Source: Betaproteobacteria bacterium (lineage in GTDB: Bacteria; Pseudomonadota; Gammaproteobacteria; Burkholderiales; Casimicrobiaceae). Taken from it: DNA of 64,000 nucleotides. The DNA lies in the NCBI GenBank assembly GCA_016192065.1, contig JACPUX010000064.1, forward strand, positions 1 through 64,000, read 5' to 3'. The stretch's first letter is position 1, and each line of letters starts with the position of its first letter. Made by a program: the position numbers and the translations under genes. Under the pieces are notes generated by a model that was given only the letters and a program-made list of their open reading frames with translations, ran no database searches and was not told the DNA's origin. Shown here one piece after another: positions 34,929-46,394 of this stretch.

Positions 34929-35636
34929 ATGAACCTCAACGACCCGCCACCCGCCATCCGCGTCGCCGACCTTGCCAAGGAAGTCAAAAGCGGCGAAACG
35001 CCACTGGTCATTCTCGATGCCGTTTCCTTCAGTGTCGCGCCCGGCGAGGCGATCGCCATCGTGGGCGCCTCGGGCTCCGGGAAGACCACCTTGCTCGGTC
35101 TTCTGGCCGGACTCGATCGCCCTAGCCGCGGCGAGGTCTGGCTTCATGGCGAAGCCCTCGGCGCGCTCGATGAAGATGCCCGTGCCGCCCTACGTGGCCG
35201 CCTTTTGGGTTTCGTCTTCCAGTCGTTTCAGTTGCTCCCGGCCCTGACCGCTCTGGAAAACGTCATGCTGCCCCTGGAGCTTGCCGGCCGGCCCGACGCC
35301 GAAACCGCGGCGCGGGATTGGCTGGAGCGCGTCGGGCTGGGCGCGCGCCTGGGGCACACCCCCAAGCAACTTTCCGGCGGCGAGCAGCAGCGTGTGGCTC
35401 TCGCCCGCGCCTTCGCCGGCGACCCGGCGATGCTTTTCGCCGACGAACCCACCGGCAATCTCGACGGCGCCACGGGCGCCGAGGTGGCCGAGCTGATGTT
35501 TCGACTCAACCGCGAACGCGGCACCACCCTGGTGCTGGTCACCCACGACTTGAGCCTCGCCGCGCGCTGCCAGCGCCGCTTGCGCTTGGCTGGAGGGCGG
35601 CTGGTCGCCGATGAGCCGGTCGCTTCCGGCTCCTAG
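34929..35636 (+). CDS. ybbA: ABC transporter ATP-binding protein YbbA
   Basis: A 235-residue ATPase of the MacB/LolD-like group. It has Walker A GASGSGKTT, the signature LSGGEQQRVALARA, and Walker B MLFADEPTGNLDG. Together with the YbbP permease it forms a membrane complex that may act on lipids or lysophospholipids, consistent with the tesA neighbour. The ATG at 34929 was chosen as it precedes the domain. Confidence 0.92.
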   Translation: MNLNDPPPAIRVADLAKEVKSGETPLVILDAVSFSVAPGEAIAIVGASGSGKTTLLGLLAGLDRPSRGEVWLHGEALGALDEDARAALRGRLLGFVFQSFQLLPALTALENVMLPLELAGRPDAETAARDWLERVGLGARLGHTPKQLSGGEQQRVALARAFAGDPAMLFADEPTGNLDGATGAEVAELMFRLNRERGTTLVLVTHDLSLAARCQRRLRLAGGRLVADEPVASGS

Positions 35637-35649
35637 CGGCTCGGCGACC

Positions 35650-38211
35650 ATGCGTTTCACCGACCTTGCCTTGGCCTGGCGCCTGCTGCGGCGCGACTGG
35701 CGCGCCGGAGAATTGCGCGTGCTGGCCGCGGCGCTCATTCTGGCGGTGGCGGCGATGGCCAGCGTGGGATTGTTTTCCGACCGGGTGAAGCTGTCGCTCG
35801 CCAGCCAAGCCAATGACCTCCTGGGCGCTGACCTGATGATTTCGGGTGACCGCCCGCTGCCCGAGACCTTCGCCCGGGAGGCCCGAGCCCGCGGGCTCGC
35901 GGTGAGCGAGGCGGTGCGCTTTGTCAGCATGACCGGCGCGGGCCAGGCCGTCGCGCCCGTGCTCACCGAAGTCAAGGCCGTGGACGCCGCTTTTCCGCTG
36001 CGCGGCCAGGTGCTGCTGGTCGACCAGGCGTTGCCCCAGGGACGCGCGGCGCGCGGCGTACCCGCTGCCGGTGAAGCCTGGATCGACCGACGCCTGGCGC
36101 GGCGCCTGGGGCTGGAATTGGGCGGCCGGATTCACCTGGGCGAGATCACGCTGCGGGTCACCGCCATCGTTTTTCAGGAGCCCGAGGCGAGCACGGGTTT
36201 TCTTGCCGTGGGGCCGCGTGTCCTCATCAATCGGGCGGATCTGGCGGCCACGGGCTTGCTGGTGCCAGGCAATCGCGCGGTTTATCGCTTGATGGTTGCG
36301 GGCGGCGATGTCGAGGTCTATCGCGCTTGGGCGCAAGGCGCATTACAGCGCGGGCAGCGGCTGGAGACCATACGGGACCTGCGCCCCGAAGTGCGGCAAA
36401 CCCTGGAGCGGGCCGAGAAATTCCTGGGCATCGCGTCGCTGGTGGCGGTGCTGCTGGCCGCGGTGGCGGTGGCCCTGGCCGCGGGGCGATATCTGCGCCG
36501 ACACCTCGACGCCAGCGCCATGATGCGCTGCATGGGTGCTCCCCAGCGGCAGGTGCTGGGCCTGTTCATCGCGCAGTTCGCCTGGCTGGGGCTGGCGGCA
36601 AGCCTCGTCGGCGCGCTCCTGGGTTATGCCGGACAGGCCCTCTTGGCCTCGCTGCTCAATTTCGTTTCCGCCTCTGGTTTGCCCGCGCCCCGCTTCTTTC
36701 CGGCTGCGCAGGCCCTGGGCGCGGGCTTGCTTTTGCTCCTGGGGTTCGCCCTGCCGCCGCTTTTTGCCCTGGCGAGCGTGCCGCCGCTACGCGTGCTGCG
36801 CCGCGACCTCGGTCTGCGCACCGGCGGCGCGTTGGCCTATGCCCTGGGCGTGCTGGTGATCGCCGGGCTGGTGCTCTGGCAGGCACAAGATTGGGCCACC
36901 GGCGGCTGGGTGCTCCTGGTGATGCTCTTGCTGCTCGCCGCCTGTCTGGCCTGTGCCCGGTTGCTGCTCGCACTGCTGCGCCGCTTGCCCCACCGTGGCT
37001 ACAACTGGCGCTATGGCCTGGCGAACCTGCGCCGCCGCCCGCTGGCGGTGAGCCTGCAAGTGAGCGCCCTGGCTTTGGGAATCATGGCGTTGCTTTTGCT
37101 CACCCTGGTGCGCGGCGACCTCTTGCGCACCTGGCGCGCCACCTTGCCCGCCGACGCCCCCAACACGTTCCTGATCAATATCCAGCCTGACCAGATCGAG
37201 GCGTTGGGGCAGTTCCTCAAAGCGCGCGGCGTGTCCAACACCAGTCTCTATCCCATGGTGCGTGGCCGCCTGGTGGAGAAGAACGGTCGCGCGGTCTCGC
37301 CGCGCGACTACGTCGACGAGCGCGCGCAGCGCCTGGTCGATCGCGAATTCAACCTGAGCTGGATGACGGAACTGCCCAAGGGCAATGAAATCGTTGCCGG
37401 CAAATGGTGGGGCGCCGCGGCGCTGCCCGGCCCATCGCGCGCGCCCGATTCGAAGCGGGAACAGCTGCCTCCCGACGGCGCGGCGAAGGGGCAGGAGGGC
37501 GGCGGCATGTCCCTGGAGCAAGGCATAGGCGAATCCCTGGGCATCAAGCTGGGCGACCGGCTGGTGTTCGACATTGCCGGGCAGACGGTGTCGACCACGG
37601 TCACCAGCCTGCGCAAAGTGCAGTGGGATTCCTTCCGTGTCAATTTCTTCGCCGTTTTCCCGCCCGGTGTGCTGGAGAACATGCCCAGGAGCCATATCAC
37701 GAGCTTTCGTGCCCCCGCCGAGACTCGCGCGCTGGCGGGCGATTTGGTGCAGGCCTTTCCCAATGTGCTGATGATCGATGTCACCGAAATCATGGCCCAG
37801 GTGCAAAACGTCATGGACCAAGTGGCGCGTGCGGTGCAATTCGTTTTCCTGTTCACTCTGATCGGCGGCTTGCTCGTGCTTCAGGCGGCCATTGCCGCCA
37901 CGCAGGACGAACGCCAATTCGATGCCGCGGTGCTGCGCACCCTGGGCGCCAATCGAAGGCAACTGGCCGCGGCGCAACTGGCCGAGTTTGCCACCCTGGG
38001 CGCGCTGGCGGGCCTGCTTGCCGCCGGCGGCGCCACCTTGCTCGCTTGGCTCCTGTCGCGGGAAATCCTGAACATCCCCTATCGCCCCGACCCCTGGGTG
38101 TGGGTCATCGGTGTGGGCTGCGCCATGATCGGCGTGGCGTTGGCGGGCTGGCTGGGAACGAGGCGCATCCTCGATCGCCCGCCCCTGTGGGTATTGCGCG
38201 ACGTGGCTTGA
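35650..38211 (+). CDS. ybbP: ABC transporter permease YbbP
   Basis: An 853-residue FtsX-type permease, partner of YbbA. It has an N-terminal transmembrane helix, two large periplasmic MacB-like domains and two sets of membrane helices. A low-complexity insert (PSRAPDSKREQLPPDGAAKG) interrupts the second periplasmic region. An alternative start at 35611 would overlap ybbA. It is separated from pbpC by two bases. Confidence 0.9.
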   Translation: MRFTDLALAWRLLRRDWRAGELRVLAAALILAVAAMASVGLFSDRVKLSLASQANDLLGADLMISGDRPLPETFAREARARGLAVSEAVRFVSMTGAGQAVAPVLTEVKAVDAAFPLRGQVLLVDQALPQGRAARGVPAAGEAWIDRRLARRLGLELGGRIHLGEITLRVTAIVFQEPEASTGFLAVGPRVLINRADLAATGLLVPGNRAVYRLMVAGGDVEVYRAWAQGALQRGQRLETIRDLRPEVRQTLERAEKFLGIASLVAVLLAAVAVALAAGRYLRRHLDASAMMRCMGAPQRQVLGLFIAQFAWLGLAASLVGALLGYAGQALLASLLNFVSASGLPAPRFFPAAQALGAGLLLLLGFALPPLFALASVPPLRVLRRDLGLRTGGALAYALGVLVIAGLVLWQAQDWATGGWVLLVMLLLLAACLACARLLLALLRRLPHRGYNWRYGLANLRRRPLAVSLQVSALALGIMALLLLTLVRGDLLRTWRATLPADAPNTFLINIQPDQIEALGQFLKARGVSNTSLYPMVRGRLVEKNGRAVSPRDYVDERAQRLVDREFNLSWMTELPKGNEIVAGKWWGAAALPGPSRAPDSKREQLPPDGAAKGQEGGGMSLEQGIGESLGIKLGDRLVFDIAGQTVSTTVTSLRKVQWDSFRVNFFAVFPPGVLENMPRSHITSFRAPAETRALAGDLVQAFPNVLMIDVTEIMAQVQNVMDQVARAVQFVFLFTLIGGLLVLQAAIAATQDERQFDAAVLRTLGANRRQLAAAQLAEFATLGALAGLLAAGGATLLAWLLSREILNIPYRPDPWVWVIGVGCAMIGVALAGWLGTRRILDRPPLWVLRDVA

Positions 38212-38213
38212 AC

Positions 38214-40331
38214 ATGCGCTGCGCGGCGATGGTGCTCCTCTTTTGGAGCCTCGCGGCGCAGGCCGCGCCGGGTTTCGATACGGTGCGCGCGCAGTGGCGC
38301 AGCTCCGAAGGGGTGCTGCTCGATCGTGCCGGTGTGCCCCTGCATGTCTTGCGGATCGAGGCCAAACAGCGCCGGCTCGACTGGCTGCCCCTCAACGAGA
38401 TCTCCCCAGTGCTGCGCGAAGCGGTCATCGCTTCCGAGGACAAGCAGTTCTATGCGCACGGTGGCGTCGACTGGCCCGCCCTGGGCGCCGCGGCAATCAA
38501 AAGCGTTACCGCCTCGCGCCCCCGGGGTGCCAGTACGCTGACCATGCAAGTGGCCGCACTGCTGGAGCCTGAACGCCTGGGTCAGGGCGGCAAGCGCAGC
38601 TTGCGGCAGAAGTGGGAACAGGTGCTCGCCGCGCGCGAGCTGGAAGGTGCGTGGAGCAAGGATCAGATTCTCGAAGCCTATCTGAATCTCGCCAGTTTCC
38701 GCGGCGAATTGCTGGGCGTGGCGGCGGCCGCGCAGGGGCTTTTCGGCAAAACCGCGGTGACCCTGGATCGGGCCGAGTCGATGTTGCTCGCGGTGCTCCT
38801 GCGCGGCCCCAACGCCCCTACCGACACCATCGCCCGCCGTGCCTGTCAACTCGACAAAACGCTTGCCGCAGCCGGCAGGGAGGCGCCCGGCTGCCTGGAG
38901 CTGCAACGCCGCGCGCGCGGTTTGGCCCCGCCCGCCACGTTGGTCGCCATGGGCCCACAGCATGCGCCCCACCTCGCGTGGCGGCTGCTCAAGGAACCGG
39001 GCGCGCGCCTCACCACCACCTTGCGCGCCGATGTGCAGATAATTGCCCGCGAGGCTTTGCGCCGCCGCTTGCTGGAACTGGAGGGCCAGGGTGTTGCCGA
39101 TGGCGCGGTACTGGTGCTCGACAACGCCAGCGGCGAAGTGCTGGCCTACGTGGGCAGCAGCGGCGATCTGTCGGCAGCGCCAGCGGTGGATGGGGTCTTG
39201 GCGCCGCGCGCCGCGGGCTCGACTCTGAAGCCATTTCTCTATGGCCTCGCCTTCGAGCATGGCTGGCTCACCGCGGCCTCTTTGATCGACGATACGCCGG
39301 TGAATCTGGTTACCGAAGCGGGCGTTTATCTGCCGCAAAACTACGACCACGAATTCCGCGGCTGGGTGAGTGCCAGCAGCGCTCTGGCGGGCTCGCTCAA
39401 CATCCCGGCGGTGCGCACCCTGATGCTGATGGGCCCCGAGATCTTCTTCGAGCGGCTGCGCGCGCTGGGTTTCGACACCCTCGATCGCGAGGCCGAGCAC
39501 TACGGCCATGCCCTGGCGCTGGGCGGAGCGGAAGTGAGCCTGTGGTCGCTCGCCAACGCCTATCGCACCCTGGCCAATGGCGGGCAACACGGCGCACCAC
39601 ACCTCACTCCAGGCAACGGTGTGGTCGCGGCGCGCGTGCTGCCGGCCGCGGTCGGTTTTCTGGTGGGCGACATCCTGGCCGACAACACCGCCCGCGCCCC
39701 GACCTTCGGCCTGGCGAGTCCTCTGGCCACGCGGCATTGGACGGCGGTGAAAACCGGTACCAGCAAAGACATGCGCGACAACTGGTGCGTGGGGTTCAGC
39801 GCGCGCTACACCGTGGGCGTGTGGGTGGGTAATTTCTCGGGCGCGCCGATGCGCGATGTTTCCGGCGTTTCCGGCGCGGCGCCGCTGTGGCGTGATCTCA
39901 TCGACTATTTGCATCGCAATGAGCCTTCGCCTCCGCCCCGCGCGCCGGAAGGGCTCATCCGGGCCAGGTTGCGTTACGCGAACGACCTCGAGGCCGAGCG
40001 CGAGGAATGGTTTTTGCCCGGCAGCGAACTCGCGCTGGTCGCACCGGCCGACACGCTCGGTACACAACCGCGGATTCTCTATCCCGCACCCGGCATGGTG
40101 CTCGCCACCGACCCCAGCATCCCGCCGGAGCGCCAGCGTGTGGCCTTGCTCGCTCGCCCCGCGCGCACCGACCTGCGCTGGCGGCTCGATGGCGAAGTCG
40201 TCGGCGAAGGCTCCCGCGTGCTCTGGGAACCTCGCCCCGGCACCCATCGCCTGCGCCTGGAGTGGGGCGAAATCGACGCGCAGGAGCTGGAGTTCGTGGT
40301 CAAAGGCGGGGCAGCGCAACGCAAGCGGTGA
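38214..40331 (+). CDS. pbpC: penicillin-binding protein 1C
   Basis: A 705-residue bifunctional peptidoglycan synthase-like protein. After a signal/anchor segment it has a glycosyltransferase domain with the catalytic glutamate in ASEDKQFYAHGGVD and ASTLTMQVA, then a transpeptidase domain with serine in GSTLKPFLY (SxxK), a middle SSALAGSLN, and KTGTS. The C-terminal BiPBP_C domain is present. It is not next to the usual alpha-2-macroglobulin gene but two bases after ybbP. Confidence 0.92.
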   Translation: MRCAAMVLLFWSLAAQAAPGFDTVRAQWRSSEGVLLDRAGVPLHVLRIEAKQRRLDWLPLNEISPVLREAVIASEDKQFYAHGGVDWPALGAAAIKSVTASRPRGASTLTMQVAALLEPERLGQGGKRSLRQKWEQVLAARELEGAWSKDQILEAYLNLASFRGELLGVAAAAQGLFGKTAVTLDRAESMLLAVLLRGPNAPTDTIARRACQLDKTLAAAGREAPGCLELQRRARGLAPPATLVAMGPQHAPHLAWRLLKEPGARLTTTLRADVQIIAREALRRRLLELEGQGVADGAVLVLDNASGEVLAYVGSSGDLSAAPAVDGVLAPRAAGSTLKPFLYGLAFEHGWLTAASLIDDTPVNLVTEAGVYLPQNYDHEFRGWVSASSALAGSLNIPAVRTLMLMGPEIFFERLRALGFDTLDREAEHYGHALALGGAEVSLWSLANAYRTLANGGQHGAPHLTPGNGVVAARVLPAAVGFLVGDILADNTARAPTFGLASPLATRHWTAVKTGTSKDMRDNWCVGFSARYTVGVWVGNFSGAPMRDVSGVSGAAPLWRDLIDYLHRNEPSPPPRAPEGLIRARLRYANDLEAEREEWFLPGSELALVAPADTLGTQPRILYPAPGMVLATDPSIPPERQRVALLARPARTDLRWRLDGEVVGEGSRVLWEPRPGTHRLRLEWGEIDAQELEFVVKGGAAQRKR

Positions 40332-40483
40332 GTGGCAGTCCGGCAGGAGATCCCCCTGTCGGAAAATGGTAGGCGTGGTGAGCGCGAATGGCCGGCGCAT
40401 GATCGAACCCGGGTGTGCATTGGATGGCGAAGGTTTGGTCTTGCGGGCAGGGAGCTCGTGGCACGTCCCAGCGTGTGCTGCGT

Positions 40484-41092
40484 TTACGTTCCGCGCGGCG
40501 CCGTCCCGGGCCGAATGCAGGTTCCTTCGCTTTCCAGCCAAAGCCCCTCGCCGTTCTTGCGCTTCAGGTTGAGGATGGCGTGGCGCGGAAGCCTTTGGCT
40601 TTCGCGGGTGATCACGTCCATCACCCAGCCGTGCGTGACTATCAGCACGCGCTCGGCGGCATGCCGTGTGCCGATGTCCCGCATCGCGCCCAGCACCCGG
40701 TCGGCGAATTCGTCCATGGCCTCGCCCTGGGCGAAGTCGGTCGCGGGGTTGCGGCGCGAAAGCTGCTGCATGAGCACCGGATTGAGCTCGGCAAGTTCGG
40801 CTTTGGGTACACCCTGGATGGCGCCAAAGCGTCGCTCCTTGAGGCCCTCGTGGCAGGTCGGTGGCGCCAGGCCCAGGACCTCGGCGACGATTTGTGCGGT
40901 TTCCGCGGCGCGACTCAAGGGGCTGGTCCAGACCGCCTTGAAACCCACTCCGGCAAACGCGGCGCCAAGCGCCCGCGACTGCTCCCGTCCGGTTTCGTTG
41001 AGCGGCACATCGATCCAGCCCTGAAGCACGCCGGAAATGTTCCAGTCGGTTTCACCGTGGCGGGCGACGCAAACTTGGGCGGGGCTGGGCAT
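40484..41092 (-). CDS. histidine phosphatase family protein
   Basis: A 202-residue phosphoglycerate-mutase-like phosphatase. The nucleophilic histidine is in ARHGETDWN; a second is in VTHGWVMD; the acid is in LKERRFGAIQG (E). Members of this branch act on various phosphates, such as GpmB/CobC-like enzymes; the substrate is not deducible. The start at 41092 gives a typical length, and the upstream in-frame sequence is not part of the domain. Confidence 0.87.
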   Translation of the reverse strand: MPSPAQVCVARHGETDWNISGVLQGWIDVPLNETGREQSRALGAAFAGVGFKAVWTSPLSRAAETAQIVAEVLGLAPPTCHEGLKERRFGAIQGVPKAELAELNPVLMQQLSRRNPATDFAQGEAMDEFADRVLGAMRDIGTRHAAERVLIVTHGWVMDVITRESQRLPRHAILNLKRKNGEGLWLESEGTCIRPGTAPRGT

Positions 41093-41239
41093 GTCGGTCG
41101 TCGGGGTCGGGCCGAGGCTGGAAAACCAAAGGCGAAACCAGGGCCAAAGTTCCGCCCGCCTATTGGCTAGTTGGTGGGTTTGCGAGCGGAAATAATGCGA
41201 ACGCCATGGTCCCGCTGTCAAGACTGGTGCGAATTCAGC

Positions 41240-42004
41240 CTAGGCTTCGCAAGCGGTGGCGATGGCCCGCGCCAGGCCCGCCGGATTTTCCCAGGCCATC
41301 GAGTGTCCGGCATCGGGGACCTCGGTCACCCTGATACCCGCTTGCGGCAGCTGGTCGAAATCGTCGTCGGGCAGGCTGAGTTGGCCGAAGATCACGGTGC
41401 GCGGCATGGGCAGCGCAAGGAGTTGCTCCCGCCAGGTGGGGACCGACCCGGCCACCAGCGACTTCGCGCTGCGGTGTGCCGCCAAGGCTGAAGCGACCTG
41501 CATGGAACCCGCCCAGATGGCGTGCCCCGACGCGGCCGCCATCTCGATATCGCGAGCGTGGCCAAGGCGAAGGTAGTCCTCTTCGCTCATCGCTGCCATG
41601 GCGCGGCTGAAGACCCCGCCACCGGGGTCGAGGTTGGGTTCGGACAGCACCAGGGCATGCACCTGTTCCAAACACAAAGCGGCCAGTTCGATTGCCACCG
41701 CCCCGCCCATGCTGTGGCCGAACAGATCGAAGTCCGTGAGTTGCAGGCCCCTCACCAGCTCGGCGACACTCCGGGCGTGGTCGGTGATGGTGTACGAAAA
41801 GTCGTTCGGCCGGTCGCTGAAACCAAAGCCCAAGAGGTCCACGAGGATGGCCCGGCGGCTACACAGGGCCGGGTCGCGGGCCACCGTCGGGTAGTCACAG
41901 GACGAGGCGCAACCCAGGCCATGGACGAAGACCAGGGGCCGGCCCGCACCGGGGAGGTCGTGAAAGCGCAGGGTGTTGTTGGTGGGGAGTTGAATGCGAC
42001 GCAT
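41240..42004 (-). CDS. alpha/beta hydrolase
   Basis: A 254-residue cytoplasmic hydrolase. Oxyanion motif FVHGLGCASSCDYP, nucleophile elbow GHSMGGA and late histidine in DAGHSMAWENP are in place. It has the general hydrolase layout without substrate-specific features. It stands upstream of the phosphatase gene on the same strand with a 147-base gap. Confidence 0.85.
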   Translation of the reverse strand: MRRIQLPTNNTLRFHDLPGAGRPLVFVHGLGCASSCDYPTVARDPALCSRRAILVDLLGFGFSDRPNDFSYTITDHARSVAELVRGLQLTDFDLFGHSMGGAVAIELAALCLEQVHALVLSEPNLDPGGGVFSRAMAAMSEEDYLRLGHARDIEMAAASGHAIWAGSMQVASALAAHRSAKSLVAGSVPTWREQLLALPMPRTVIFGQLSLPDDDFDQLPQAGIRVTEVPDAGHSMAWENPAGLARAIATACEA

Positions 42005-42513
42005 GAAGTTAGGAGGGATTGGCTAGGGTGGGCGGGTCAACTGGGGAATGGGCCAGTGGCCTGCATCAATCATGAAGGAATCGTGAGTACCGCCCAATGT
42101 GCGAGGCAGGCTCATAGTCCCGGCGTAGCAATCTAGCGGTGAAGTGGAGGATCAATCAAATTCAACCATCTACCGATGCGCAACGATTTGTCCCTCCGCA
42201 TCATGCCTGTTTCGAGCTTACCTCTCAAAGTGTACCGGAACACAAGCTGCCAGCGAACTCGCCCGACAACGCGATTGGAGGCAGTGGCACCGCGGGGCTT
42301 GGGTGGCGTGGGCGCGGGCCAGGGCGGCGGGGAGCCGCCACGGGAATCCTGGCTCACTTAGCCCAAAGCATCCCGTGGGCGCACTGCTCGTCATGGTCCG
42401 CGCTTGGTATCACAACGCTATGCCCCGCGCCGCTTGACAGCCTCGCTCGCGCTTCATAAGGTGGCAGGCACACCGCGCCGTCCTTTGCGCGGGCGGCGAA
42501 TTCCGAGGGCAGC
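42005..42513. other. 500-base gap before panE
   Basis: No convincing gene on either strand. A strong sigma70 -35, TTGACA (42434-42439), lies near the right end, with CATAAG (42455-42460) or TAAGGT (42457-42462) as a candidate -10; this would drive panE, whose ATG is at 42514. The rest shows no repeats beyond low-complexity GC-rich sequence. Confidence 0.45.
42434..42462 (+). promoter_or_regulatory. candidate promoter of panE
   Basis: TTGACA is a perfect -35 consensus. The nearest -10 candidates are CATAAG with a 15-base spacer and TAAGGT with a 17-base spacer. The predicted transcript start is about 50 bases before panE. Confidence 0.45.
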
Positions 42514-43473
42514 ATGAACGAAGCGTTTTCCAATACGGTGGTGGTCGGCGCGGGTGCGGTCGGCTCTTTTTATGGCGCGATGCTGGCACGCGCCGGCCTG
42601 CGGGTGACACTGATCGGCCGGGAAGCGCATGTCGAGGCGATCCGGCGCGAGGGTTTGCGCCTCCTGATGGGCGGCGGCGAAGAACGCATCGCGGTGGCGG
42701 CGAGCGCCGACCTGGCCGCGGTGCGCGAGGCGGACCTCGTGCTTTTTTGCGTCAAGTCCACCGACACCGCCGCCACGGCGCGGGCCATGGCGCCCTACCT
42801 CAAGGCCGATGCCCTGGTCCTGTGCATGCAGAATGGCGTGGACAACGCACCGCGCCTGCTGGAACTCCTGCCCAATCCGGTGTTGGCGGCGGCGGTTTAC
42901 GTGGCCGTGGCCATGCCCGAGCCGGGGGTCGTGCAGCACTTCGGGCGCGGTGAGCTGCTGGTGGGTTGGGCCCGTGCGGCCGAACCGGAAGCGCTCGCGG
43001 CACAACGCCTGGCGGCTTTGGTGGCCTACTTCGCGGCGGGCGGCATAAAGGTCGAAGTGTCGCCCCGAGTGATGACCGAACTTTGGAACAAGCTCCTGGC
43101 CAATTGCGCCTTCAATGCCATCTCCGGCCTCACCCAACTGCCCTATGGCGTGATGGCAGCCGTACCCGACATCCGTGAGGTGCAGGAACTCGTCGTGCGC
43201 GAAGTCGTGGCCGTGGCCCAGGCCGAGGGCCAGGCGCTGGCGGTGGGCGCCGGCATGGCCACGGTGGACCGCATCGCCGCCAGCATGCCCGGGCAGTTGT
43301 CGTCGACGGCGCAGGACATGGCGCGCGGCAAGCCCAGCGAAATCGACCATCTCAACGGCTATGTCGCCCGGCGCGGCGCGGAGCTGGGGCTCGCCACACC
43401 GGTGAACCGGACGCTCTGGGCGCTGGTGAAACTCGCCGAATTTGGGCGGAAAGCAAAAACCGGCGAGGGGTGA
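42514..43473 (+). CDS. panE: 2-dehydropantoate 2-reductase
   Basis: A 319-residue NADPH-dependent reductase of pantothenate synthesis. The Rossmann start VVVGAGAVGSFYGAMLARAG is intact, followed by VKSTDTAATA, QNGVDN and the catalytic-lysine region NKLLANCAFNAISGL. Paralogues of this fold act on other ketoacids, so the pantothenate role is likely but not certain. It precedes clpB by a long leader. Confidence 0.85.
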   Translation: MNEAFSNTVVVGAGAVGSFYGAMLARAGLRVTLIGREAHVEAIRREGLRLLMGGGEERIAVAASADLAAVREADLVLFCVKSTDTAATARAMAPYLKADALVLCMQNGVDNAPRLLELLPNPVLAAAVYVAVAMPEPGVVQHFGRGELLVGWARAAEPEALAAQRLAALVAYFAAGGIKVEVSPRVMTELWNKLLANCAFNAISGLTQLPYGVMAAVPDIREVQELVVREVVAVAQAEGQALAVGAGMATVDRIAASMPGQLSSTAQDMARGKPSEIDHLNGYVARRGAELGLATPVNRTLWALVKLAEFGRKAKTGEG

Positions 43474-43484
43474 GGCCGCCCCCG

Positions 43485-43513
43485 GGTTGAAAAACCTCGG
43501 TTCAACCGCATTT
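43485..43513 (+). promoter_or_regulatory. sigma32-type heat-shock promoter for clpB
   Basis: GGTTGAAA (43485-43492) and CCGCATTT (43506-43513) match the heat-shock consensus CTTGAAA-N13-CCCCATNT with a 13-base spacer and seven of eight -10 bases. GGTTGAA and TTCAACC also form a small inverted repeat. It lies 227 bases before the clpB ATG and would give a long leader. Consistent with the heat-shock role of ClpB. Confidence 0.55.
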
Positions 43514-43600
43514 AAGCGCAAGATCGCTTTACTCACCGAGGCCCCAGGTCTTCAGATTTCCGGATTAGAGATGGGTCGGGAAGATGACTTTGGGGAATTT

Positions 43601-43658
43601 ACAAGGGGGCTCGCCCCCTTGTTCCTGGCGGGGGATAACCAAGGGGCTTCTCGCCTTG
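43601..43658 (+). other. tandem hairpins in the clpB leader
   Basis: First hairpin: ACAAGGGGG with CCCCCTTGT around CTCG (43601-43622), perfect stem. Second: CAAGGGG with CGCCTTG around a CTTCT loop (43640-43658), imperfect. The repeats share CAAGGGG and CCTTG arms. They sit about 80-140 bases before the clpB ATG. No T-run follows, so intrinsic termination is not supported; an RNA-structure control is possible. Confidence 0.5.
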
Positions 43659-43739
43659 TTAGTACGAGGATTTGTGCGCCGTTTGCTGCCGCCCGGCGAT
43701 CCTCTTTGATTCCGGCTTGACCGATTTAGGGAGTTCATC

Positions 43740-46319
<2,580 letters not shown>

Positions 46320-46394
46320 TCAGAGCCGAACTCCCGCAGTTATCGCTGACCGACGAAATTGGCGCTCGGCAGGCTGGCGAGTGAACGCTGCGAT

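Noticed and set aside
38079-40541. 820-codon frame opposite pbpC
   Set aside because: Antisense to a full-length pbpC with all motifs; arginine/alanine-rich with no recognisable domain.
42133-42459. Small genes in the gap before panE
   Set aside because: Several overlapping frames on both strands, none with ribosome-binding sequence or family features.
43601-43622. Intrinsic terminator after panE
   Set aside because: Stem is strong but no T-run follows on the plus strand; it is over 120 bases after panE and within the likely clpB leader.
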